DNA of 5,448 nt from an uncultured Oscillospiraceae bacterium (GCA_910577805.1 CAJTOE010000166.1:1-5448), one strand, 5' to 3'. Shown: positions 1 through 4,590, counted from the first letter of the stretch. The notes: generated by a model not told the origin, from the letters alone. Made by a program: numbers and translations.

Positions 1-47
1 AGCCCGGTTACGAGGAGATGAAGGCCGCCCTGGAGGCGAAGCTGTAA
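1..47 (+). CDS. 3' end of an unidentified gene (partial)
   Basis: The third frame from the window edge reads PGYEEMKAALEAKL and then TAA at 45-47. The codons are strongly G/C-ending (GCC GCC CTG GAG GCG AAG CTG), as in the other genes here, and the amphipathic, Ala/Glu/Lys/Leu-rich tail looks like the C-terminal helix of a soluble protein. Fourteen residues are too few to name a family, so no function is offered. The whole visible piece recurs exactly at 232-295, so part of the real gene end is duplicated downstream. Alternatively this is itself one unit of a tandem repeat that starts left of the window. Confidence 0.6.
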   Translation, partial: PGYEEMKAALEAKL

Positions 48-64
48 GAGCCGGGGCCGGGGTG
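1..64 (+). repeat. Direct repeat, copy 1 (at least 64 bp)
   Basis: Bases 1-64 are identical to 232-295. The repeat contains 14 codons, the stop codon and 17 bases of GC-rich sequence after the stop. The copies diverge at 65 (g) versus 296 (a). The left limit is unknown because the repeat reaches the window edge. Confidence 0.95.
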
Positions 65-93
65 GGATCGGGCGCCGGGGCTTGCCCAGGCAC

Positions 94-227
94 CCCCGCG
101 GAGCGGGGCGGCGCCGCGCGCCGTAAATTCGAGGGCCCGCAGGGCCGGAAAATTTCCGGAGGCGGAATTTACTTCCGCCGAGGATTGAAATCCCGAAGGG
201 AACCCAACGGGATATTATCCCGTTGGG
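94..227. repeat. Hairpin cluster between the two direct repeats
   Basis: Four inverted repeats lie close together. (a) CCCCGC at 94-99 pairs with GCGGGG at 103-108, loop of 3. (b) A 15-bp near-palindrome at 145-159 has CCGGAAA and TTTCCGG around one central base. (c) GGCGGAA at 161-167 pairs with TTCCGCC at 173-179, loop of 5. (d) A perfect 25-bp near-palindrome at 203-227 has 12-bp arms (CCCAACGGGATA on the left) around T215. None is followed by a T tract, so they are not classical intrinsic terminators. No convincing reading frame crosses the block. It resembles a small noncoding repeat element or a multi-hairpin gene-end structure, and I cannot name a family. Confidence 0.7.
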
Positions 228-231
228 CGCA

Positions 232-295
232 AGCCCGGTTACGAGGAGATGAAGGCCGCCCTGGAGGCGAAGCTGTAAGAGCCGGGGCCGGGGTG
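232..295 (+). repeat. Direct repeat, copy 2 (duplicated gene end)
   Basis: This is an exact copy of bases 1-64 at an offset of 231 (77 x 3), so the duplicated codons keep the frame and end in TAA at 276-278. Upstream the frame runs into the 25-bp palindrome and a TGA at 186-188, with no start codon or ribosome site. Copy 2 is therefore probably an untranslated gene-end remnant. Confidence 0.9.
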
Positions 296-329
296 ATTGG
301 CCAGTCACAAAAAATTCATCAGATTTCGG

Positions 330-358
330 TTGAAAAAGGGAACCCAATATGGTAAAGT
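330..358 (+). promoter_or_regulatory. Sigma-A promoter of the P-loop gene
   Basis: The -35 box is TTGAAA at 330-335, the spacer is 17 bp, and the -10 box is TAAAGT at 353-358, preceded by TGG as an extended -10. The expected start of transcription is about 365, leaving about 46 nt of leader before the ATG at 411. The promoter begins 35 bases after direct repeat copy 2 and sits in locally AT-rich DNA. Confidence 0.7.
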
Positions 359-410
359 GTAGATAAGCAGAGGGTACACCCCAATGTCAAATCATGAAGG
401 AGTGATACAC

Positions 411-821
411 ATGACGCGAGTCATCATGGGCAAGAAGGGCTCCGGCAAGACCAAGAGCATGATCGAGATGATCAATAACGCTGTTCAGACCGAGCACGGC
501 AACGTGGTCTGTATTGAGAAAGGCAACAAGCTGACCTTCGACATCCATTACAATATCCGCCTGGTGGAGGCCAGCGAGTATGATATTGCCAACTACACCG
601 CCCTGAAGGGGTTCATCAGCGGCATGTACGCCGGCAACTACGACATCACCCACATCTTTATCGACAGCCTGACCAAGATCACCGGCGGCGACTGCGATAA
701 CGAGACCGAGAAGTTCCTGGACTGGGTGAATAAGTTCAGCGATCAGCACGACATCAAGTTCACCATCACCATCAGCGATGACGCTGATCTGGCTCCTGAG
801 GGCGTGAAGAAGTACTTCTAA
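411..821 (+). CDS. Small P-loop NTPase-like protein, 136 aa
   Basis: A conserved-looking hypothetical protein. I recognise the type as a small ATP-binding protein of gut Clostridia, sometimes loosely labelled PilT-like; its real role is unknown to me. Residues 7-14 (GKKGSGKT) are a perfect Walker A motif directly after the first beta strand. Residues 78-85 (DITHIFID) fit a Walker B strand ending in Asp85, and FTITISDD at 117-124 resembles a later core strand. At 136 residues it is close to a minimal nucleotide-binding fold, with no membrane segment, signal peptide or second domain. The start at 411 is preferred over the in-frame ATG at 384 because AAGGAGTG at 397-404 sits 6-8 bases upstream of it. 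The gene is monocistronic with its own promoter and terminator. It could be a kinase-like or RecA-like ATPase, and the substrate cannot be inferred. Confidence 0.9.
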   Translation: MTRVIMGKKGSGKTKSMIEMINNAVQTEHGNVVCIEKGNKLTFDIHYNIRLVEASEYDIANYTALKGFISGMYAGNYDITHIFIDSLTKITGGDCDNETEKFLDWVNKFSDQHDIKFTITISDDADLAPEGVKKYF

Positions 822-833
822 GCCAAAGGATCC

Positions 834-870
834 AACCCCCCGCGGTCATGGGACCGCGGGGGGTTCTTAT
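834..870 (+). terminator. Intrinsic terminator of the P-loop gene
   Basis: A perfect 14-bp stem pairs 834-847 with 852-865 around a 4-base loop (ATGG), starting 12 bases after the stop codon. The stem is very GC-rich. The tail that follows (TTCTTATTT from 864) is only moderately T-rich. Confidence 0.9.
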
Positions 871-1188
871 TTCCTGCCGTTTGGGAAGGGGGCGGGCTTG
901 TCCGGCTGATTCTTCAGATCAAGGCAGGGTTCCCGCTACTTTTCCGCCCGTATTCTGTTGCTCCTCCCAGGCTTAGAGCGGCGGGGAGGGCGACAGCCCG
1001 CCCGGGAAAAATCGCCTTGTCTGGCGCAAAATCTGACTGCGCAATCTGAGGCGTCTTATTTCGGGATAGGCTCTTAATATCAGTATAAGCGTACGGGGGA
1101 TTCGGCCCTTCCGGCGGGAGCGAAATCCCGGTGCTGGGAAAAGTCCGTTAATCCGGTCTCAGCGAGGGAAAATCTTGGAAGAATGCTG
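871..1188. other. Intergenic region, no gene recognised
   Basis: No frame here combines a credible start, ribosome site and protein-like composition. Only short hairpins are visible: GCGCA/TGCGC at 1024-1042 and CGGGA/TCCCG at 1115-1130 with loop GCGAAA. I compared the stretch by eye with common riboswitch cores (FMN, TPP, cobalamin, THF, c-di-GMP) and found no match. With the promoter at 1189 and the tRNA terminator at 1420, the gene-free interval extends to 1458. Confidence 0.6.
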
Positions 1189-1217
1189 TTGACAGGACGG
1201 GGAAAAAGTAGTATTCT
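1189..1217 (+). promoter_or_regulatory. Strong sigma-A promoter with no gene behind it
   Basis: The -35 box is a perfect TTGACA at 1189-1194, the spacer is exactly 17 bp, and the -10 box is TATTCT at 1212-1217. Transcription should start near 1224, inside the left arm of the hairpin at 1218-1255. No plus-strand coding frame follows for several hundred bases. Confidence 0.75.
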
Positions 1218-1257
1218 AAAGGCAGATATAGAACATAAGTTCTATATCTGCCTTTTT
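1218..1257 (+). terminator. Perfect 17-bp hairpin with T tract at a promoter start site
   Basis: The arm at 1218-1234 pairs perfectly with 1239-1255 around the loop ATAA, and the T run continues to 1257. This is a textbook intrinsic terminator, but it begins directly after the -10 box at 1212-1217. RNA started there would be only about 35 nt and almost entirely hairpin. Either the promoter makes a tiny self-terminating RNA, or the palindrome acts as DNA, for example as an operator over the start site. The stem is unusually AT-rich for this window. Confidence 0.75.
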
Positions 1258-1418
1258 CACTTCCCCAACCCCTTTGCTGATGTGGGCGGCCCTAAACCAA
1301 ACTCCGACGGCCGTGCGGCCGTTGGCGGCTCCTCTGCCTTGTGGGTGCAGTGTCCCCCTGGCGGGTAAGTGGTTCTGGGTTCAAAAGGAACCGTAGCGGG
1401 ATGAGCAACGGTGATTTT

Positions 1419-1457
1419 GAAAAAATCGCCGCAAGCGGATACGGCGCTTACGGCGAT
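1419..1457 (-). terminator. Intrinsic terminator of the tRNA operon
   Basis: On the minus strand a 13-bp stem (1445-1457 with 1425-1437, one G-U pair) closes a 7-base loop and is followed by a T run, seen as A at 1420-1424 on the plus strand. It begins one base after the encoded CCA of tRNA-Tyr. Confidence 0.9.
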
Positions 1458-1458
1458 G

Positions 1459-1542
1459 TGGTGGAGGAGGGTGGATTCGAACCACCGAAGCTAACGCAAC
1501 AGATTTACAGTCTGCCCCCTTTGGCCACTCGGGAACTCCTCC
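1459..1542 (-). tRNA. tRNA-Tyr (GTA)
   Basis: Read on the minus strand, the acceptor stem GGAGGAG (1542-1536) pairs with CTCCTCC (1469-1463), followed by discriminator A at 1462 and encoded CCA at 1461-1459. The anticodon loop holds GTA (plus-strand 1506-1508), the T arm carries GGTTCGAATCC, and a long class II variable arm gives 84 nt, as expected for bacterial tRNA-Tyr. It is the second gene of the operon, 88 bp after tRNA-Thr, with no promoter visible in between. Confidence 0.97.
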
Positions 1543-1630
1543 ATATTCAGTTTTCACGGCTCCTGTGCCCCGACCGCCGGAGGCGGCCAAAGAATCAGAG
1601 CCAAGCGAAACGGACTGTGCTTTGACAATG

Positions 1631-1706
1631 TGGAGCTGGTGGACGGACTCGAACCCCCGACCTGCTGATTACAAATCAGCTGCTCTACCAACTGAGCTAC
1701 ACCAGC
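1631..1706 (-). tRNA. tRNA-Thr (TGT)
   Basis: On the minus strand, GCTGGTG (1706-1700) pairs with CACCAGC (1641-1635), followed by discriminator T at 1634 and encoded CCA at 1633-1631; total 76 nt. The anticodon stem GCTGA/TCAGC encloses loop TTTGTAA, giving anticodon TGT for ACA codons. The D arm (AGCTCAGTTGGTAGAGC) and T arm (GGGGGTTCGAGTCC) are standard. It is the first gene of the tRNA operon, about 35 nt after the predicted transcription start. Confidence 0.97.
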
Positions 1707-1747
1707 ATGCGTCCGGCAAGGCCAGCAACTGTCCAACAGCAAGAGGA

Positions 1748-1797
1748 ATTATACCAAAGAAAGGGAGGCTTGTCAAGTCAATCAGAAAAATTTTTTT
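1748..1797 (-). promoter_or_regulatory. Consensus promoter of the tRNA-Thr/Tyr operon
   Basis: Read on the minus strand, TTGACA (plus 1776-1771), a 17-bp spacer and TATAAT (plus 1753-1748) are perfect on both boxes, with TGG as an extended -10. An A5T7 tract at plus 1786-1797 lies just upstream and could act as an UP element. Transcription should start near 1741. This is the strongest promoter in the window, as expected for stable RNA. Confidence 0.95.
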
Positions 1798-1806
1798 GCG
1801 TCCCCC

Positions 1807-1944
1807 CTGCGGGACCGGCAGCTGGACCCACCCCAGTGGCTGTGCCCCCAGTGCGGCGAGGAGCAGTACCGCTGGGACGGGCCCGGGGGGAGGCTGTGCC
1901 CCCGGTGCCTGGCCCGGAGAGAAGAAAAGGAGGAATGGATATGA
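1807..1944 (+). CDS. Zinc-ribbon mini-protein, start codon unresolved
   Basis: An open frame ending in TGA at 1942-1944 encodes two zinc knuckles, CPQC and CPRC, 14 residues apart, followed by a charged tail (ARREEKEEW). The four cysteines (13, 16, 31, 34 counted from the CTG at 1807) fit a small zinc ribbon. Its stop overlaps the next gene's start as ATGA at 1941-1944, typical of translational coupling, and the next gene's ribosome site lies inside it; both support real coding. However, no ATG, GTG or TTG occurs in this frame upstream, and the CTG at 1807 has no ribosome site. The gene may start at a non-standard codon, be a 5'-truncated remnant, or be frameshifted in the T7 run (1791-1797) or C6 run (1802-1807). 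A TTG at 1770 behind AGGGAGG would enter this frame if one T were missing. Function is unknown; short zinc ribbons often bind nucleic acid or protein. Confidence 0.5.
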   Translation: MRDRQLDPPQWLCPQCGEEQYRWDGPGGRLCPRCLARREEKEEWI

Positions 1945-2174
1945 CTTTAGCTGAACTGTCGCTGGAATATCGGGCCCACGCCCACAATCTGGATCTGAGG
2001 ATCTGCCAGCTGGAGTACCTGCTGGAGCGGGCGGAGGACCCGGACCGACGGGGCCAGCTCCAGGACCGCATCCGGATGCTGTCTACCATGCTGCGGGAGG
2101 CCCGGGAACTGGCGGTGCTCACCGAACGGTACTACGACAGGGGGTATCGCCGGAATGCCAAATACACGATATAG
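1941..2174 (+). CDS. 77-aa helical protein preceding a sigma-like gene
   Basis: A hypothetical protein. Almost the entire chain (residues 3-65) is Leu/Arg/Glu-rich with heptad-like leucines, predicting a helical hairpin or short coiled coil. It ends in a distinctive tail, ERYYDRGYRRNAKYTI (62-77), with aromatic and basic residues. I believe this kind of tail is shared by small proteins found before sigma-like genes in Oscillospiraceae, but I cannot check that here. AAGGAGG at 1927-1933 is 7 bases from the ATG at 1941, so that start is preferred over the ATG at 1935, which is only one base away. The start overlaps the zinc-ribbon stop (ATGA), and the 3' end overlaps the next start by 20 bases, so the three genes are probably translated together. 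A partner or anti-sigma-like role for the downstream protein is a guess from position only. Confidence 0.8.
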   Translation: MTLAELSLEYRAHAHNLDLRICQLEYLLERAEDPDRRGQLQDRIRMLSTMLREARELAVLTERYYDRGYRRNAKYTI

Positions 2175-2478
2175 GAAGGGCAAGCTGTACGCCGCCGACA
2201 TGGCGGCGTACAGCCGGCAGATGGCGGCGGACAACAGCAAGGAGGTCAGCCGCCTGAAGCGCAACCTCATCCGGGCCCTGCGGGAGGACGTCACCGCCAA
2301 ACAGCGGCAGGTGCTGCTGCTGTATTACGCCGAGGGGAAAAATATGCGGGAGATTGGGGAGTCCATGGGGATTGACAAGTCCACCGTCTCCCGCACCATC
2401 AAGCGGGGGGAGCGGCGGCTCCAGCGCTGCCTCCGCTACGGGGCGGAGGCCTATTTGCGGAATATGGACGACCTGTAA
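2155..2478 (+). CDS. Sigma-70 region 4-like DNA-binding protein, 107 aa
   Basis: Residues 47-98 match a sigma factor region 4: a leading helix (TAKQRQVLLLYYAEG, where 'tAkQRqVLlLyY' is the usual pattern), then a helix-turn-helix (MREIGESMGIDKSTVSRTIKRG, about 64-85, too long to be read as one helix), then a basic helix RRLQRCLRYGA. The 'DKSTVSRTIKRGERRL' recognition helix is typical of sigma-like regulators. There is no region 2, so it cannot be a complete sigma factor and is probably a transcription regulator. The first 45 residues are basic and helical (RLKRNLIRALRED). The ATG at 2155 has AGGGGG at 2139-2144, and the gene starts inside the 77-aa gene. Similar small proteins occur in phage, conjugative elements and ordinary Clostridia chromosomes; nothing else here points to a prophage. 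Confidence 0.85.
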   Translation: MPNTRYRKGKLYAADMAAYSRQMAADNSKEVSRLKRNLIRALREDVTAKQRQVLLLYYAEGKNMREIGESMGIDKSTVSRTIKRGERRLQRCLRYGAEAYLRNMDDL

Positions 2479-2516
2479 AAGAAAACGTGCCTGGGATCAA
2501 ATGATACCGGGCACGT
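2479..2516 (-). terminator. Terminator of the XRE gene, in a convergent gap
   Basis: The stem pairs 2485-2494 with 2507-2516 (10 bp, one wobble) and has a few extra inner pairs around loop AAAT. On the minus strand it is followed by TTTTCTTTT (plus 2484-2476), so it mainly ends the minus-strand XRE transcript, whose stop codon touches the stem. On the plus strand it follows the sigma-like gene by 6 bases but lacks a T tract, so it would work poorly there. Confidence 0.8.
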
Positions 2517-2753
2517 CTAGGGAAGCTCCTGTTCAATTGTCAGGATAAGCGAGCTCATTTTTGTATCCATCGCCAGGCTGAGGCGGTACAGCGTCTCCAG
2601 TGTAGGCTTGCGCTCGCCCCGCTCGATAGCGCTCAGATGCGTTCGGCCGATGCCAGCCAGACCGCTGAGTACCTCCTGCGTCATGTGCTTTTTGGCGCGG
2701 TAATCCGCAATCACTTTGCCAACAATACGGGGATCCAGCAACATTTCGGCCAT
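2517..2753 (-). CDS. XRE-family (Cro/CI-type) transcriptional regulator, 78 aa
   Basis: A single HTH_3 domain fills the protein. Helix 1 is VGKVIADYRAKKHM, the helix-turn-helix is TQEVLSGLAGIGRTHLSAIERG (about 25-46; the turn GIGRTH and 'hLSaIERGeRkPtLeTLyrLs' are classic XRE features), and a C-terminal helix follows. There is no sensor or oligomerisation domain, so it probably binds DNA as a dimer and may sense through a partner or none at all. The ATG at 2753 is chosen because GAGGTGAGG lies just upstream; the ATG at 2795 would put that ribosome site inside the coding region. The gene is divergent from the 57-aa gene across 110 bp of AT-rich DNA with repeated half-sites, which suggests self-regulation and control of the neighbour. 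Confidence 0.9.
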   Translation of the reverse strand: MAEMLLDPRIVGKVIADYRAKKHMTQEVLSGLAGIGRTHLSAIERGERKPTLETLYRLSLAMDTKMSSLILTIEQELP

Positions 2754-2772
2754 GTCCTCACCTCTAAAAAAG

Positions 2773-2837
2773 TGTAACCGAAAACTTTGCTGCATCAGAA
2801 TACATATGTTGACAAAATAGCACTTATGTGTTACAGT
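2773..2837 (+). promoter_or_regulatory. Promoter and possible XRE operators, divergent gap
   Basis: For the plus-strand 57-aa gene, TTGACA at 2809-2814, a 17-bp spacer and TACAGT at 2832-2837 with TG extended -10 form a good sigma-A promoter. TGTAAC (2773-2778) and GTTACA (2830-2835) are an inverted pair, the second overlapping the -10 box. ACATATGTTGACA (2802-2814) and ACTTATGTGTTACA (2822-2835) are imperfect direct repeats. These could be binding sites for the divergent XRE protein. No clear minus-strand promoter was found. Confidence 0.6.
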
Positions 2838-2863
2838 TGAATCAAATAGATGGGGGAGATACC

Positions 2864-3037
2864 ATGCCGGATTACAAAGGGATGTATCAAACGCTATTCC
2901 GCGCGGCAGAACAAGCCGTTGAAATACTGATTACCGCACAGCGGGCCTGTGAGGAGGCGTGTATTTCCGCCCCGGAACCGGAAATAACAGTTTTGACACC
3001 GAAAAAGGACAAAACCATTCCCCATGACGCAGACTAA
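2864..3037 (+). CDS. 57-aa hypothetical protein
   Basis: A small soluble protein. The N-terminal two thirds (residues 3-33, beginning DYKGMYQTLFRAAEQAVEIL) form one amphipathic helix with two cysteines (29, 33), followed by a Pro/Glu linker and a charged tail (TPKKDKT). Short proteins starting 'M.dYkkMYxtLFnA...Ai.lL' are familiar to me from Clostridia, sometimes near phage or regulator genes; function is unknown. GGGGGAG at 2852-2858 gives the ATG at 2864 good spacing, while the earlier in-frame ATG at 2828 lies inside the promoter. It has its own promoter and is divergent from the XRE gene, its likely regulator. Confidence 0.75.
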   Translation: MPDYKGMYQTLFRAAEQAVEILITAQRACEEACISAPEPEITVLTPKKDKTIPHDAD

Positions 3038-3040
3038 AAA

Positions 3041-3087
3041 TAAGATCAGCCCCCGGCCGGAGCGATTCCGGCCGGGGGCTGTTGTTA
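3041..3087. terminator. Bidirectional terminator between convergent genes
   Basis: A perfect 14-bp GC-rich stem pairs 3048-3061 with 3067-3080 around loop GCGAT. On the minus strand it is followed by GATCTTATTTTTAG, a good T tract for the mgtE transcript. On the plus strand GTTGTTAT follows, a weaker tail for the 57-aa gene. It starts 10 bases after the plus-strand stop and ends 4 bases from the mgtE stop. Confidence 0.9.
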
Positions 3088-4434
3088 TAGTCCCAGCACC
3101 TGGGTGGCGATGGCGAAGTAAATCAGCAGGGACAGGGCGTCCACCACGGTGGTGATGAACGGGGAGGCCATGACCGCCGGGTCGAAGCCCAGCCGCTTGG
3201 CCAGCATGGGCAGGGTGCAGCCGATGAGTTTGGCGATGACAATGGTAAAAAAGATGGTCAGGGCCACCACCAGGGCCACAGTGGCGTTTTTCCGGTCAAT
3301 GGCCATCACTTTTCCGAAGACCACCACCCCCAGGGTGAGGGCGCACAGGAGGGACACCCGCAGCTCCTTCCAGATGACAAGCAGCCAGTCGGCGAACTCC
3401 ACGTCCCCCAGGGACATGGCCCGGATGATGGTAACGGAGGCCTGCCCGCCGGAGTTGCCGCCGGTATCCATCAGCATGGGGATAAACAGGGTGAGGGCGG
3501 CGTTGGCGGCCAGCGCCTCCTCAAAAAAGCCCAGGATGGTGCCGGTAAAGGTGGCTGAGATCATCAGCAGAAGCAGCCAGGGGATGCGGTGCTTCCAGGT
3601 CTCGATGACGCCGGTCTGGAAATAGGGCTTGTCCGTGGGCAGGATGGCCGCCATCTTCTCGATGTCCTCAGTGGCCTCCTCCTCCATGACGTCCATGGCG
3701 TCATCGAAGGTGATGATGCCCACCAGGCGGTTGTCGCCGTCCACCACCGGCAGGGCGGACAGGTCGTATTTAGAGAAGAGCTGGGCCACGGCCTCCTTGT
3801 CCTCGGCGGTGGTCACCGACAGGACGTTGGGCTCCATAATGTCGCCGATGCGGGTCTCGTAGGCGGACAGCAGCATCCGCTTGACGGTGACCACCCCTTG
3901 GAGTACCCGGTTCTGGGTGACGTAGCAGGTGTAGACCGTCTCCTTGTCCAGGCCCACCTGGCGGATGCGGGCGAAGGACTGCTCCACCGTGGCGTCTGGG
4001 TGGAGGTAGACAAACTCCGTGGTCATAAGGGAGCCGGCGGAGTCCTTGGGGTAGTGGAGCAGCTGGTTGATCTGGGCCCGGGTGGAGGAGTCGGTGTTCC
4101 GCAGGATCCGGGACACCACGTTGGCGGGCATATCCTCGATGAGGTCTACCGTGTCATCCAAATAGAGCTCATCCAGCACCTCCCGCAGCTCCTGGTCGCT
4201 GAGGGAGGTGATCAGTTTTTCCTGGTCCTCAATGTCCTCCAGGTAGGAGAAGACCTCGGCGGCCAGCTCCTTGGGCAGCAGGCGGAAGACCAGGATCTCA
4301 TCCTCCACCTCCAGCTCGTCCAGGAATTCGGCGATGTCCACCTCGTTCATCTCGGTGAGGATCCCCCGCAGGGCCCGGAATTTCCGCTCCCGGACCAGCT
4401 CCATGAGCTGGTTCAAATTGTAGTTGTCGTGCAT
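3085..4434 (-). CDS. mgtE: MgtE magnesium transporter, 449 aa
   Basis: A Mg2+-gated Mg2+ channel of the plasma membrane, which works as a homodimer and closes when cytosolic Mg2+ is high. The architecture is complete. There is an acidic MgtE_N superhelical domain (about 1-125), a CBS pair (about 137-195 and 196-256, e.g. DIMEPNVLSV and LPVVDGDNRLVGIIT), an acidic connecting helix (about 257-275) and five predicted membrane helices (about 286-446). The family signature is DTGGNSGGQAS at 323-333. Asp432 in ITTVVDAL falls at the same number as the pore Mg2+ ligand Asp432 known from the Thermus thermophilus protein. Length matches the family (about 450). The ATG at 4434 is preceded by AAAGGGGG; the frame stays open 40 codons upstream, but that extension lacks a ribosome site and is unlike the family. 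It is transcribed alone behind a structured leader and ends at the bidirectional terminator. Confidence 0.97.
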   Translation of the reverse strand: MHDNYNLNQLMELVRERKFRALRGILTEMNEVDIAEFLDELEVEDEILVFRLLPKELAAEVFSYLEDIEDQEKLITSLSDQELREVLDELYLDDTVDLIEDMPANVVSRILRNTDSSTRAQINQLLHYPKDSAGSLMTTEFVYLHPDATVEQSFARIRQVGLDKETVYTCYVTQNRVLQGVVTVKRMLLSAYETRIGDIMEPNVLSVTTAEDKEAVAQLFSKYDLSALPVVDGDNRLVGIITFDDAMDVMEEEATEDIEKMAAILPTDKPYFQTGVIETWKHRIPWLLLLMISATFTGTILGFFEEALAANAALTLFIPMLMDTGGNSGGQASVTIIRAMSLGDVEFADWLLVIWKELRVSLLCALTLGVVVFGKVMAIDRKNATVALVVALTIFFTIVIAKLIGCTLPMLAKRLGFDPAVMASPFITTVVDALSLLIYFAIATQVLGL

Positions 4435-4442
4435 GTTGATTC

Positions 4443-4467
4443 CCCCTTTCTGTTTTTTGAAAGCGGG
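4443..4467 (-). promoter_or_regulatory. Hairpin covering the mgtE ribosome binding site
   Basis: In the mgtE RNA, CUUUC (plus 4463-4459) pairs with GAAAG (plus 4450-4446), and CCC (4467-4465) pairs with GGG (4445-4443) across one bulged G. The right arm is the Shine-Dalgarno sequence itself, so this fold would hide the start region of mgtE. Confidence 0.5.
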
Positions 4468-4471
4468 ACAC

Positions 4472-4546
4472 AAAAGGCCACAGGAGGGAGGGCGTATGGC
4501 GGAACCGGAATATCCCCGGTTCTTCCGCGCACGCTCCACCCTGCGG
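4472..4546 (-). terminator. Terminator-like long hairpin in the mgtE leader
   Basis: RNA from 4546 down to 4478 folds as one long imperfect hairpin. CCGCAGGGUGGA pairs with the CUCCCUCCUGUGG side, then GCGU with ACGC, GCGGAA with UUCCGC and CCGG with CCGG, with small bulges and loop GGAUAUU. It is followed by CC and a U4 tract (plus 4475-4472), 38 bases before the mgtE start. The T tract is short, so termination would be partial. It may be a regulated attenuator. Confidence 0.45.
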
Positions 4547-4569
4547 CTGTACACAGACGCGGGGGCATA

Positions 4570-4587
4570 CCGGGGCCCGGGCCCCGG
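4570..4587. repeat. 18-bp perfect GC palindrome in the mgtE leader
   Basis: A fully self-complementary 18-bp sequence of C and G only (half-site CCGGGGCCC). In RNA it gives a 7-bp stem with a CCGG loop. It begins 3 bases after the stop of the possible leader peptide, where a stalled or terminating ribosome would affect its folding. Confidence 0.8.
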
Positions 4588-4590
4588 GGC

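Noticed and set aside
62..355. 97-codon open frame on the plus strand
   Set aside because: It crosses the hairpins, direct repeat and promoter, has no ribosome site and has a low-complexity Gly/Arg composition.
1024..1136. Known riboswitch or structured RNA in the gene-free region
   Set aside because: Only short stems; no conserved core I know, and no gene directly downstream.
1183..1625. Open frames on the plus strand over the promoter-hairpin and tRNA region
   Set aside because: They overlap the terminator hairpin and tRNA-Tyr, which explain the sequence, and have no ribosome sites.
1459..1706. tRNA genes as an integration site for a mobile element
   Set aside because: No duplicated tRNA 3' end, integrase or element boundary is seen; the sigma-like cassette lies on the promoter side of the operon.
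1707..1940. Upstream extension of the 77-aa gene (about 78 extra codons)
   Set aside because: It would start at the tRNA-Thr edge, is Pro/Gly-rich in the wrong frame of the zinc ribbon, and the AAGGAGG at 1927-1933 clearly marks the 1941 start.
4435..4554. 40-residue N-terminal extension of MgtE
   Set aside because: No ribosome site, basic unstructured composition, and it spans the leader hairpins; MgtE from 4434 already has full family length.
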